DNA of 64,000 bases from Candidatus Gastranaerophilales bacterium (lineage in GTDB: Bacteria; Cyanobacteriota; Vampirovibrionia; Gastranaerophilales; Gastranaerophilaceae), in contig JAEEHV010000080.1 in the NCBI GenBank assembly GCA_016280955.1, forward strand, positions 1-64,000, read 5' to 3'. The position numbers and the translations under genes are program-made. Below the pieces are notes generated by a model. It was given only the letters and a program-made list of their open reading frames with translations. It searched no databases and was not told where the DNA came from. Each line of letters starts with the position of its first letter. The first letter of the stretch is position 1. Below are positions 44,068 through 51,965 of the stretch, in pieces.

Positions 44068-44537
44068 GCCTGACACCCTCCGCAATTTCCGCTGCAGCCT
44101 CCGGTATTATTTAATGAAGAAGGTTCAAAAACCTCCCCATTCAGTAATTTTTCAATTACGACAGGATAAATTGTCTGCTCCAGATATGTTAGTTCCTGTT
44201 TTATTTCATCGTAGTGTAAATTATTTTTTATAAATACGGGGTATTGTGCTATGATTTTTTTTGATTTTTTAAAATAAATTGTAATACCTGATACTTTAAC
44301 TCCCGCAAGGACAGCATCTTTTACGGGTTCTTCAGAATCAAAAGCAGGCAAAAGTGAATGGTGGCAGGCAACAGCTTCTCCGTCATAATTCCCTTTGTAA
44401 TTTGATAAAATAACCAAATCATATTGCTCCATATTGTTCGGAGTTGTCATACAATCTGTCAAACAATCGGAGAGCCGGTATTTTATCGCATCAATTGTTG
44501 AATTATAATCAGAGTACAAAATTGCCGCTTTTTTCAT
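44055..44537 (-). CDS. Degenerate PurN-like protein with C-terminal cysteine cluster
   Basis: 160 aa resembling the C-terminal two-thirds of glycinamide ribonucleotide formyltransferase: YDLVILSNYKGNY, CHHSLLPAF (canonical NIHPSLLP), VLAGVKVSGITIYF, and LEQTIYPVVIEKLLNGEVF. The first 50 or so residues of PurN are absent. The catalytic histidine of HPSLLP is kept, but the neighbouring Asn and the downstream catalytic Asp (normally in the DxGP loop) are missing. The C-terminus adds a C148-x3-C-x2-C-x2-C158 cluster (GGCSGNCGGCQACTH) that could bind zinc or iron-sulphur. Probably leaderless; overlaps the PurD-like gene. Confidence 0.7.
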   Translation of the reverse strand: MKKAAILYSDYNSTIDAIKYRLSDCLTDCMTTPNNMEQYDLVILSNYKGNYDGEAVACHHSLLPAFDSEEPVKDAVLAGVKVSGITIYFKKSKKIIAQYPVFIKNNLHYDEIKQELTYLEQTIYPVVIEKLLNGEVFEPSSLNNTGGCSGNCGGCQACTH

Positions 44538-44543
44538 AACAAA

Positions 44544-44552
44544 ATTATACCA
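44544..44552 (-). promoter_or_regulatory. Extended -10 of the PurN-like gene
   Basis: TG-G-TATAAT on the minus strand; the hexamer ends six bases before the ATG at 44537 and no Shine-Dalgarno is present. Confidence 0.65.
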
Positions 44553-44585
44553 CAGCGAAATATAATATATAAAACATCAGTCAGG

Positions 44586-45455
44586 CTATCCCCTGAGAAA
44601 GTTTGTAATTATGCGTTTTGTTTTGCACCAGATACAGGAATCTTTTGGTATAATATCCCTGATTTCTGATATTTTGTAAGGTTCAGGCTGCGGAGTTCTC
44701 TGATAATTAACCGCAGGTTTGCCCAGCAGCATTGCATAAATCGGAGAGTATCCTTTTGGTATTTCAAGGATTTCGCATAACTCCGGAAATATTTTTATAC
44801 AAAGTTCTGCATATCCGCACCAACATGTACCTAAACCCAGACTTTGAGCATATAATTCAATATAGCTTAATGCAATTATAGGATCCTGCGAAGCACAGGG
44901 TGCAGATAATGGTGATGATACGACAATCATGTGCGGTGCATCTCTGAAAACAATATCTTCTCCTTTTTCAAAACATTCACGGTAAACTTCAAAGTGTTTA
45001 ACAACAGGAGAGAGAATTTTATTATTTAAAAGTTTTAAAAAGTTTTTGTTAACTTTTTCTTTTAAAGCTCTCATTACGGCTTTCTTTTCTACTATAGAAA
45101 AATGTAGTTTGTGAGAGTTACATCCTGTAGGTATGTATGGAAACATTGCTTTGAGTTTCTCAAAAAGTTCTTCGGATATTTCCTCATCTTTATATTGCCT
45201 TATGCTTCTTCTGGATTTGATTAAGGACAGAATAGTTTTTGTTGAGCAGTCTTCCGAATCTTCAGGAATTTTGCCGTTAAATGATAAAGCTCCTTTTGGA
45301 CAAATTGCAAGACAGTGCTGGCAGCCCAGACAGTTTCCCGGTCGTTTCATATAAGGATAATTTTCGTCATCAAATTCAATACATCTTGCAACGCAATCTG
45401 ACACGCATAATCCGCATTGTATACACTTTTCTTTATCAATAGTAATGTTATTCAT
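44586..45455 (-). CDS. Ferredoxin-nitroreductase fusion protein
   Basis: 289 aa. The N-terminal 60 residues hold two 4Fe-4S motifs (CIQCGLCVSDC and CLGCQHCLAICPKGAL), followed by a nitroreductase-fold FMN domain (IKSRRSIRQYKDEEIS, about 80-250, then GLGTCWCGYAEL). Such fusions take electrons from ferredoxin-like clusters and reduce small electrophiles in anaerobes; the substrate is unknown. AAGGAAAG precedes the ATG. The gene lies 16 bp after rseP and 48 bp before the PurN-like gene on the same strand. Confidence 0.88.
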   Translation of the reverse strand: MNNITIDKEKCIQCGLCVSDCVARCIEFDDENYPYMKRPGNCLGCQHCLAICPKGALSFNGKIPEDSEDCSTKTILSLIKSRRSIRQYKDEEISEELFEKLKAMFPYIPTGCNSHKLHFSIVEKKAVMRALKEKVNKNFLKLLNNKILSPVVKHFEVYRECFEKGEDIVFRDAPHMIVVSSPLSAPCASQDPIIALSYIELYAQSLGLGTCWCGYAELCIKIFPELCEILEIPKGYSPIYAMLLGKPAVNYQRTPQPEPYKISEIRDIIPKDSCIWCKTKRIITNFLRG

Positions 45456-45471
45456 ACAAACTTTCCTTATT

Positions 45472-46833
45472 TTATTTTCCCGTTATTAAAATAATATCGT
45501 TAAATACAACAAATATCATCAATATTATCAGAAGAGAGAAGAAAACGGTTGAAATTAATTCAATAATTTTTTCATCAACAGGTTTGCCGATAATTTTTTC
45601 TATTGTAAGGAACATTAAATGTCCTCCGTCAAGAGCCGGAATAGGCAGAATATTAAGAATTGCAAGGTTCATTGAAATGAGTGCCGCAAGCAGAAGTCCG
45701 GAACTTTTGCCTCCTTTGTCAATCATATCTCCGCCGATTTTTGTAATTGCAACAACACCATGCATATCTTTAAGCGGTATATTTCCGGTAAAAAGCTGTC
45801 CGAGAGAATACATCATCATATAAGTATTATCCCAGAGATAGCTCCAGCTTTCTTTTATTATTAATGAAGGTGTATTTGTTTCAACCATAACTTTTTTTGT
45901 CATAAGTCCCAGACCGATAAGCCCCTTTTCATCAGGATAAATCGGATTAAGTGCGATTTCTTCACCGTTTCTTTCAACAATAATATTTACGGGATGTTTA
46001 CCATTTGAAATAGCTTTTGCCAAATCATGCAATGTATGTTTTCCGTCTGAAATATAAGTTGTTTTATCATCTACTGTTTTTACAAGTTCCGAAAGATTTT
46101 CATCAATTTTTTCACCTTCGGACTTATAGTATTTTGCTCCTCTTGCTGCATACTTATCAAGAGTAATAACTTCCTGTGCCTGTGCGGACGGAAGTCTTAT
46201 TGCCAGTCCTTCCGGAATTTCTTCATCTTTAACAAGTCCGGGGTTAAGTTCTTTAAGTTTTGTATAATTTTGTTCAACAATCTCTTTTTTTATAAGTCCG
46301 TTGTGTTTTGCACTGTTTTTGACAATTGTAACAAACGAATAAACGTTGTTAATTTCGCAGCCGTTAGCTTTTAGTATTCTGTCACCTGCCTGTAATCCGG
46401 ATTGCCTGATGCTTGCATCTTTAGGGGCATTAATTTCTCCCGAATAAACTTCGTAATTTCCGGAAGGAAGTTTTCCTGAAACAGTTGCTACAAGCATGAC
46501 AAGAGCAATACCACAAATTACGTTTGCAATTACACCTGCAGATACAACAATAACACGCTGCCAAACAGGTTTATTAACAAATCTCTCAGGGGAATCTTTC
46601 GGTAAATCACAGTCTTTTTCATCATCGGGAAATGAAACATAACCGCCCAGCAGCATTGCATGAACAAGTATTTCAACGTTTCCGACTTTTGTTTTGTATA
46701 GTGTAGGTCCAATCGGTAAACCAAAACCGAATTTATCAACTCTGATTCCGAATGCCCTTGCTGCAATAAAATGCCCTGCTTCGTGTACCAGAATTAACAA
46801 ACTTAACAGGATTATCATTATAAAAATTGACAT
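45472..46833 (-). CDS. rseP: RseP-type site-2 intramembrane metalloprotease
   Basis: 453 aa. Zinc ligands HEAGH at residues 17-21 in the first membrane helix, the third ligand region ILNILPIPALDGGHLMFL near the C-terminus, and PDZ-like regions between (GLQAGDRILKANGCEINNV; then a second at about 250-300). It cuts membrane-bound anti-sigma factors or signal peptide remnants. An unusual insertion of charged residues lies in the middle (about 170-240). GGAGAAG precedes the ATG and TATTATAGT upstream is a possible -10. Confidence 0.92.
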   Translation of the reverse strand: MSIFIMIILLSLLILVHEAGHFIAARAFGIRVDKFGFGLPIGPTLYKTKVGNVEILVHAMLLGGYVSFPDDEKDCDLPKDSPERFVNKPVWQRVIVVSAGVIANVICGIALVMLVATVSGKLPSGNYEVYSGEINAPKDASIRQSGLQAGDRILKANGCEINNVYSFVTIVKNSAKHNGLIKKEIVEQNYTKLKELNPGLVKDEEIPEGLAIRLPSAQAQEVITLDKYAARGAKYYKSEGEKIDENLSELVKTVDDKTTYISDGKHTLHDLAKAISNGKHPVNIIVERNGEEIALNPIYPDEKGLIGLGLMTKKVMVETNTPSLIIKESWSYLWDNTYMMMYSLGQLFTGNIPLKDMHGVVAITKIGGDMIDKGGKSSGLLLAALISMNLAILNILPIPALDGGHLMFLTIEKIIGKPVDEKIIELISTVFFSLLIILMIFVVFNDIILITGK

Positions 46834-47018
46834 AAAAGCTTCTCCAAAATACTATAATACCTAAACTATTTTAGCATAAAATTAACCAATAAAAATAAAA
46901 AGTAAAATTACCTTGAATCCTAATCTATTTTTGGTTAAAACAATTTCGAAAAATTAATTCATTAGCATGATAAAAATCGGAAAAAATTTGTTATAATATT
47001 TATAGACGAGGTCTTTAT

Positions 47019-47267
47019 ATGAAAAAGTTGTGTGCATATATACTTTTATTATCAATATTAATTCTTTGCACAACATCGTGCAATAAACAACCATCGCAAA
47101 AACAGAATTTGATTCAGTCAAAACGCAGATTTGCAGAATATATGGAGCCGCAGCAGCATAAAGATCCCAACACTGTAGATTTGTCAGAAGGACCAAAGTT
47201 AAAATATGATGCAAATTTAGGTCCCAAAAATTTGAATTTTGATATAAAGATTGTAGATCCGTATTAA
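47019..47267 (+). CDS. Small putative lipoprotein
   Basis: 82 aa. A signal peptide (MKKLCAYILLLSILILCTTSC) ends at a lipobox-like CTTSC, weak at the -3 position; the mature part is polar with KQPSQKQN and no recognised domain. GAGGT precedes the ATG by 8 nt. It is followed 19 bp later by another small gene. Confidence 0.7.
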   Translation: MKKLCAYILLLSILILCTTSCNKQPSQKQNLIQSKRRFAEYMEPQQHKDPNTVDLSEGPKLKYDANLGPKNLNFDIKIVDPY

Positions 47268-47286
47268 AAAAGGAGTGCAAAAATAA

Positions 47287-47676
47287 TTGAACTCGCTTAA
47301 TAATCAAAAGCAGCAAATGGAAATCCTGAATAACAGGAAGTTTGTTGGCAGACTTATATATTCTGTTCTGACAGAAAGACGTTGTGTGCGTGAGGCTCTA
47401 AAGTTATTTCCCGATACAAGGGACAAGAATATTGAATGTGCCTATCATGCTCTTGTGCATTATGAAGCGGATGAAGATTTCAGATATCATGACATAGAAT
47501 ACCGGGAAGAACAAAATGATTATCTCGAGTTTATAGCGGAAACTCTGGTTGCAGGAAAGGATTTACCGGAAAATATAATATCCGACTATGAGGATTATTA
47601 TAAAGGTACGGCAGGATTATGGAAAGACGGATTTAACGGGTTTTTAAAGGAATTTTTCAGGTTTATAAATACTTAA
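47287..47676 (+). CDS. Hypothetical small acidic protein (TTG start)
   Basis: 129 aa of unknown function. TTG at 47287 is preferred because AAAGGAG lies upstream at 47268-47275, although 11-12 nt away; an internal ATG (MEILNN) is an alternative. The sequence has RLIYSVLTERRCVREALKLF and a His/Tyr-rich stretch (YHALVHYEADEDFRYHDIEY), then ENIISDYEDYY, all predicted helical. No membrane segment. It follows the lipoprotein gene by 19 bp, so they are likely co-transcribed. Confidence 0.65.
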   Translation: MNSLNNQKQQMEILNNRKFVGRLIYSVLTERRCVREALKLFPDTRDKNIECAYHALVHYEADEDFRYHDIEYREEQNDYLEFIAETLVAGKDLPENIISDYEDYYKGTAGLWKDGFNGFLKEFFRFINT

Positions 47677-47678
47677 GT

Positions 47679-47819
47679 TTAACGTAAACCCTTTTCCGGA
47701 TGTGCGGAGTTTGATTGTATTATTTCATAAAATTCGTTCTTATCAATATTGACACCCATATTTTTAGTATCAACGATAAATTTCTTTTTCTTTTTTGTAC
47801 TTTTTGGACGCATATCCAT
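47679..47819 (-). CDS. Lysine-rich 46-aa small protein
   Basis: A 46-codon open frame on the minus strand (MDMRPKSTKKKKKFIVDTKN, then a predicted amphipathic helix IDKNEFYEIIQSNS). AGGGA lies about 11 nt before the ATG. It ends 2 bp from the convergent 47287 gene. Too short for confident calling; the Lys run could bind nucleic acid. Confidence 0.4.
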   Translation of the reverse strand: MDMRPKSTKKKKKFIVDTKNMGVNIDKNEFYEIIQSNSAHPEKGLR

Positions 47820-47830
47820 AACTAAAATTA

Positions 47831-47870
47831 TCCCTCACTCCAACCCTCTCCCGTCGGCGAGGGGGAGTTT
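47831..47870. repeat. GC-rich hairpin repeat element
   Basis: A GC-rich hairpin (ccctctcccgtcggcg and its partner gagggggag) inside a 40-bp patch that differs sharply from the AT-rich surroundings. Similar ccctcactccaaccctctccc patches occur between genes in many bacteria, so it looks like a dispersed repeat. It could stop transcription of panD (minus strand). Confidence 0.45.
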
Positions 47871-47882
47871 CCGTTATATTTT

Positions 47883-48233
47883 TTAACTGATTATTTCATT
47901 ATTTTCGCCAACCTGAACTATTGTCGGTTTATGGGTTTTAATTTCTTTTTCATCAAGTTGTGCATAAGTAACAATAATAATTTTATCGCCAGGCTGAGCT
48001 TTTCTTGCTGCCGCACCGTTTAAGCAAAAAACTTTCGAACCTCTTTTTCCTTTTAGTGCATAGGTTTGAAATCTTTCACCGTTATTAATATTTAATATTT
48101 CGACTTTTTCCCATTCTAAAATATTGGCTTTTTCCAAAAATTCTTCATCAACCGTGATTGAACCAACGTAGTTTAAATTTGCGTCAGTAACGGTTGCTCT
48201 GTGTATTTTGGAGTGTAAAAATTCTCTTAGCAT
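47883..48233 (-). CDS. panD: Aspartate 1-decarboxylase
   Basis: Makes beta-alanine for pantothenate and coenzyme A. 116 aa, normal length. The self-cleavage site G-S is in [12 protein letters not shown], and the start [18 protein letters not shown] is the family N-terminus. The ATG at 48233 has GAGGGAA upstream; an upstream in-frame ATG gives a non-family extension. The neighbouring mobile element landed in its 5' flank, beyond its promoter region. Confidence 0.96.
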   Translation of the reverse strand: MLREFLHSKIHRATVTDANLNYVGSITVDEEFLEKANILEWEKVEILNINNGERFQTYALKGKRGSKVFCLNGAAARKAQPGDKIIIVTYAQLDEKEIKTHKPTIVQVGENNEIIS

Positions 48234-48320
48234 GTTTTTCCCTCGGATTTTATGATAACACAAAGAGATTAATATATACACATTGAAATTAAAATTGTCT
48301 GTAATAAAACAATGGTAATA

Positions 48321-48328
48321 TTATTTTT
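48321..48328 (+). repeat. 8-bp target-site duplication, left copy
   Basis: ttattttt immediately outside the left terminal repeat; an identical 8-mer flanks the right end at 50573-50580. Confidence 0.8.
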
Positions 48329-48354
48329 GGTAACTATATACAATGTTACAGTAA
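48329..48354 (+). repeat. Left terminal inverted repeat, 26 bp
   Basis: Begins ggtaactatatacaatgt and is the exact reverse complement of 50547-50572. Confidence 0.9.
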
Positions 48355-48420
48355 ACTTAAAAAATCTATCTGAATTTTTATATTAAAGTATAGGACTTTA
48401 AAGAAAGAGGATTTTTACTT

Positions 48421-48681
48421 ATGGATATTAAACAACTTAATGAAGATTTAAACAAAATTTTAACAGAATCGGTTGAATTGAATGAGCATAAAATTTTCTA
48501 CTATATGGTAGAAATGTATAGAAAATATTATTCCTTAAAATCACAGGAGGAAAAAGATTCCTATATTGAATATAAAGAACAAGATTTAGCCGATTGGGAT
48601 AAAGATGTTAATTATGCAGAAGCCGTAAAACGTTTCAAAGAACTTATTGTAGCACCATTTAGATGGGAATTAAGTTTGTAA
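48421..48681 (+). CDS. Transposon passenger gene 1, unknown small protein
   Basis: 86 aa, acidic and helical: MDIKQLNEDLNKILTES, then HKIFYYMVEMYRKYYSL and a DWDKDVNYAEAVKRFKEL stretch. No known domain. It starts 66 bp inside the left repeat with AAAGAGG upstream of the ATG and ends 4 bp from the convergent transposase stop. Being inside the element, it is carried by it; a toxin-antitoxin or regulatory role cannot be inferred from the sequence. Confidence 0.75.
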   Translation: MDIKQLNEDLNKILTESVELNEHKIFYYMVEMYRKYYSLKSQEEKDSYIEYKEQDLADWDKDVNYAEAVKRFKELIVAPFRWELSL

Positions 48682-48684
48682 ATT

Positions 48685-49623
48685 TTAAGCAGCGATTAAA
48701 TCTTGGTAACGAGTTCTAACCGTCATATTTGTTAAGAGTCTTGTAAACCTTTCGTTTTCGTCATAATCCTTTGTATTGAAACGAAATACAAACTCGTCTA
48801 AGTATTTTTGCAAGTGTTTTCTGCTTGTAAAGTGGTAAATACCGATTAATCCTCTTTTAACCAAAGACCAAAAGCCTTCAATGCTGTTTGTAAAGGCAAG
48901 TCCGTCAACATATTGATTTAGGTTATGTCTGACTATTGCATGAATGTAGAATTGAGATATACGGTTATATCCTAAATATTCGTCTGTATAGATATTTGCA
49001 GAATCTCTCACGCAACGGATAATCTCTTTTGTAAGGGTATCGGCAGAAGTTTTTGGAACAACTTTTGCATTAACTTTTCCTTTACGTTCTACCATACCTA
49101 AAACAGCAACTTTATCCTTTAAACTTCTTCCCTGACAATGTTCAACCTTTTTGTCTTTATGGCGGTTAATATTCTTACCACCGATATAAGTTTCATCAAC
49201 TTCAACCTGTCCGTTAAGAATGTTATTGTTTTCAAACTCAAAGCATTTTCTAATCCTTTGTAACATAAACCATGCAGTCTTTTGAGTAACATGTAAGTCT
49301 TTATGAAGTTGAAGCGATGCAATACCCTTCTTATGAGAAGTAATCAAGTAAATAGCCATAAACCACTTCCTCAGAGAGATATTAGATGCTTCAAAAAGAG
49401 TTCTGGTTCTAACATTAAAGTATCTGTTAGAGTTTTTGCAGTAGTAACGATTATCTTTGCATTTATATACCTTAGAGGTTTCGTCAAAAGGACTTACTAC
49501 TTCATCATTCCATCTGATTAGTTCCAAAAACTTTATGCAAGCATTTTCTGTCGGAAATGCCTTTTGCAAATCGAACAAACACTTGAAACTATTAAGTTTT
49601 TGAATAAATCTATCGTTCTTCAT
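48685..49623 (-). CDS. IS1595-family (ISXO2-like) DDE transposase
   Basis: 312 aa. Core motifs: SLRKWFMAIYLITSHKKGIA, QKTAWFMLQRIRKCF, the first catalytic region VEVDETYIGGK, the second YTDEYLGY, and the third NSIEGFWSLVKRGLIGIYH. The N-terminal zinc ribbon of the family is decayed: the first CxxC is replaced (SPFDE) and only two cysteines remain (YKCKDNRYYCKN). The ATG at 49623 is taken; a GTG 39 nt upstream (at 49662) is possible. It is the only transposase in the window. Confidence 0.93.
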   Translation of the reverse strand: MKNDRFIQKLNSFKCLFDLQKAFPTENACIKFLELIRWNDEVVSPFDETSKVYKCKDNRYYCKNSNRYFNVRTRTLFEASNISLRKWFMAIYLITSHKKGIASLQLHKDLHVTQKTAWFMLQRIRKCFEFENNNILNGQVEVDETYIGGKNINRHKDKKVEHCQGRSLKDKVAVLGMVERKGKVNAKVVPKTSADTLTKEIIRCVRDSANIYTDEYLGYNRISQFYIHAIVRHNLNQYVDGLAFTNSIEGFWSLVKRGLIGIYHFTSRKHLQKYLDEFVFRFNTKDYDENERFTRLLTNMTVRTRYQDLIAA

Positions 49624-49778
49624 ACTTTTATTGTAGCGGTTCGGCCTGTCAGAATCGGTCACAGCCCTTGAGTAGAGTTGCTTTTAATTGTTTTTGAGAC
49701 ACAATTCTTTACATTCAACTATCGGCTCTAATATATTATACTGGAGTTTTTAAACAAACTACTTTTTTGTGAAATATA

Positions 49779-49819
49779 GAAGGACGGATTAAAGAAAATC
49801 ATTCCTTAATCCGTCCTTC
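49779..49819. repeat. 14-bp hairpin inside the transposon
   Basis: gaaggacggattaa (49779-49792) pairs perfectly with ttaatccgtccttc (49806-49819). No T-run follows on either strand. It stands between the 192-aa gene's stop and the transposase's 5' side and may insulate them or protect the transposase from read-through. Confidence 0.6.
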
Positions 49820-49840
49820 AAAACAAAATATATAAATCTA

Positions 49841-50419
49841 TTATAGTCCTAATTTTGATTGAATACTTTCAAGTTCTTTTAAATCCTCAACCTTAAATTC
49901 ATGAACTTTCGTATTTACAAACATTTTTTGTGATTGTTCAGATACCAATTCAAAGATTCGACTAATATACGCTTTAGTATATTTTTTATATCCTGCAATA
50001 AAATCTTTAAAACTTCCATCTTGTTTATAATCTTTGTATTTAATTTCTTCTTTTGCTTTCTTAGAAAACTCTTTTGATTTTTCTCTTGATGCAAATGTCC
50101 ACATTATTTCTTTATCTTCCCCTGTAAATAAAACAAATGAATGATAGCCTTTTTCTAAAGGTTTATCAATGGGCCTAAAATTAAAGCGACCTAGTATTTC
50201 AGAACCTGTTGTAGCCTTTTTACCTAATTTATGTAAAATAAGATTTAAGTAATATCCAAATGTTGTACTTCCTATTTTATCTCCTTCAATTTTGCTAATC
50301 ATTTTATCAAATTCAACAGAACATTGATGTAATTTATCAGGATTTTTAAATGCACTTTTGCGAACTCTTATTAAATTAATCTGACCAAAACTTGTATTAT
50401 CAACCTTATTTATTTCCAT
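49841..50419 (-). CDS. Transposon passenger gene 2, protein with N-terminal SFG tag
   Basis: 192 aa, unknown family, basic and helical. The ATG at 50419 (MEINKVDNTSFGQINLIRVR) is set by AGGAAAGG 7-10 nt upstream; a GTG three codons earlier is less likely. The DNTSFGQ motif is a variant of the Phe-Gly tag near the N-terminus of several host proteins. Other visible pieces: KGYHSFVLFTGEDKEIMWTF and a Lys-rich middle. It begins 128 bp inside the right repeat and points inward. Confidence 0.75.
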   Translation of the reverse strand: MEINKVDNTSFGQINLIRVRKSAFKNPDKLHQCSVEFDKMISKIEGDKIGSTTFGYYLNLILHKLGKKATTGSEILGRFNFRPIDKPLEKGYHSFVLFTGEDKEIMWTFASREKSKEFSKKAKEEIKYKDYKQDGSFKDFIAGYKKYTKAYISRIFELVSEQSQKMFVNTKVHEFKVEDLKELESIQSKLGL

Positions 50420-50546
50420 GTTTGCCACCTTTCCTAAAGTTATAAAAACATCTAAAAAATTTGTTTGCTATCAAACTTAATAAATATTTACAAATTCGTG
50501 AATAGAAATAGGTATTAAATAGGTGACTGTGATGTTTTAGCCAAAA

Positions 50547-50572
50547 TTACTGTAACATTGTATATAGTTACC
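50547..50572 (-). repeat. Right terminal inverted repeat, 26 bp
   Basis: Exact reverse complement of 48329-48354; ends gttacc. Confidence 0.9.
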
Positions 50573-50580
50573 TTATTTTT
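50573..50580 (+). repeat. 8-bp target-site duplication, right copy
   Basis: ttattttt, identical to 48321-48328, directly outside the right terminal repeat. Confidence 0.8.
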
Positions 50581-50618
50581 TTATATTATAATAAGACAAG
50601 TGAGGAGATGTGTGTACA

Positions 50619-50966
50619 ATGAAGATTGATTCTGTACAAAATTATTGTTGTGTGCCGAATTTTAAAGGCAGGTTTTTTAAGGAGGGTGCATTCAGACAGC
50701 TGGAAAACAGTTTAACCGGTTCTGATAAAGATACTTTTAAAAGGATAGTTAAAAACATAGAAGAAACTTCAGATGAGCATAGCTGGTGGTTCGATACATC
50801 AAGCATCAGAAACGGCAGAATGAAAATTGCCGTTATAGGACAGCTAAACAAAGACGGTACCCCAAGAAGACCGGGATATTTTCTGGATGAAGCAAAAAAC
50901 TCTCTGGAACTTTTTAAACGTCTGGAAATCTGGTATAAAAATAATGTTGAAGGATATAAAGGATAG
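50619..50966 (+). CDS. Small protein with N-terminal NFKG tag
   Basis: 115 aa. The ATG at 50619 is chosen over a GTG at 50610 because GAGGAG (50602-50607) is correctly spaced for the ATG only. N-terminus MKIDSVQNYCCVPNFKGRFF carries the tag motif. The rest is an alpha/beta sequence (HSWWFDTSSIRNGRMKIAVIG) with no recognised family. The mobile element inserted just upstream, at 50573, so its promoter may have been changed by the insertion. Confidence 0.75.
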   Translation: MKIDSVQNYCCVPNFKGRFFKEGAFRQLENSLTGSDKDTFKRIVKNIEETSDEHSWWFDTSSIRNGRMKIAVIGQLNKDGTPRRPGYFLDEAKNSLELFKRLEIWYKNNVEGYKG

Positions 50967-50971
50967 TTTGA

Positions 50972-51790
50972 TTATATAATACTTCTTTTCAATCTTTCAG
51001 AGCGATTTTCACTCAAAAGATTTTTAAGTTTCATAATAGCCTGTGCGTGGAGCTGCGAGATTCTTGATTCTGATACGTTAATTGTTTCACCGATTTCTTT
51101 TAATGTCATGTTTTCGTGATAATAGAGAACCATTATTGTTCTCTCTCTTTCGGGTAATCTTTTCAAAGCATCCTCCAGCTCTTTTTTAACATCTTTTTCT
51201 TCCAGTTCTTCGTGAGGGTTTAGATTATGTGAATCCTGAATTGTATCAATAATCTCAATATCTCCGTCATTGGAGCCCTTTTTGTCATATATTGATGTAA
51301 CGGTTGTGTCTTCTGACAGGAGTTGTTCTACCTTTTCTTTTTCTATTCCGAGATAATTTGCTACCTCGCTGTTGGTTGCTGTGCGTCCAAATTTTATTTT
51401 AAGTTCTTCCTGAGCTTCTTTTACATCTTTAATCTTTCTTCGTATGCTTCTCGGAAGGAAGTCTTGAGAGCGGATTTTATCAATAATATTTCCTCTTATA
51501 CGAACAAGTGCATAAGTTTCAAATCTTGCTCCCATTTTTGGTGAGAATTTTTCTACTGCATCAATTAGACCTTCAACACCGTAAGAAGAAATGTCTTCAA
51601 ATGAAAAAGTCGGCGGGAGTGAAACTTTAACACGACCTACAACATATTTTGTCAGATAAATATATTGCAGAATAAGTGCATCACGAAGTTCTTTATTGTT
51701 GTGGTCAGCAAAGTATTGTTCCCACATTTGGGCAAGTTCTTCGTTGCTAACGCGTTTTATTTTGTTATATGATGATGCGTTTTGTTCCAT
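50972..51790 (-). CDS. fliA: FliA/WhiG-type sigma factor
   Basis: 272 aa, sigma-70 family group 3. Region 2 (LILQYIYLTKYVVGRV ... EDISSYGVEGLIDAVEKF), region 3 (LPRSIRRKIKDVKEAQEEL), and region 4 with the helix-turn-helix LKEIGETINVSESRISQLHAQAI. This is the alternative sigma of flagellar and stress regulons in many bacteria and fits the flagellin-like and Maf genes at 7894-11047. No anti-sigma gene is adjacent. I cannot separate FliA from SigB-like relatives with certainty. Confidence 0.85.
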   Translation of the reverse strand: MEQNASSYNKIKRVSNEELAQMWEQYFADHNNKELRDALILQYIYLTKYVVGRVKVSLPPTFSFEDISSYGVEGLIDAVEKFSPKMGARFETYALVRIRGNIIDKIRSQDFLPRSIRRKIKDVKEAQEELKIKFGRTATNSEVANYLGIEKEKVEQLLSEDTTVTSIYDKKGSNDGDIEIIDTIQDSHNLNPHEELEEKDVKKELEDALKRLPERERTIMVLYYHENMTLKEIGETINVSESRISQLHAQAIMKLKNLLSENRSERLKRSII

Positions 51791-51965
51791 CCCTTTAGTC
51801 CTAACATGTCATTTCTTATTCTATCTTTTTTTCAAAAAATCTCTATCGTTTATTTGGATGAAATTGTTAAGAAATATGAACACATATTTTTGTACACGTC
51901 TTATGCATTTATATGCTTGGTTTTTTGTGATATTATTTTTATTGAGTAAAAAAGGGAAAATACAT

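Larger units (their letters stand above)
48329..50572. mobile_element. IS1595-type transposon with two passenger genes
   Basis: A 2244-bp element bounded by perfect 26-bp inverted repeats (48329-48354, starting ggtaactatatacaatgt, and its exact reverse complement at 50547-50572) and by 8-bp direct repeats ttattttt. Eight-base duplications are the known signature of the IS1595 family, which matches the ISXO2-type transposase inside. Order: left repeat, 86-aa gene (+), transposase (-), an untranslated stretch with a hairpin, 192-aa gene (-), right repeat. Perfect repeats and duplication suggest a recent insertion between panD and the 50619 gene. Confidence 0.9.

Noticed and set aside
51696-51965. 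Long in-frame N-terminal extension of the 51966 gene
   Set aside because: It overlaps the sigma factor gene on the opposite strand, its translation is hydrophobic and unlike the rest, and a good ribosome-binding site sits before 51966.
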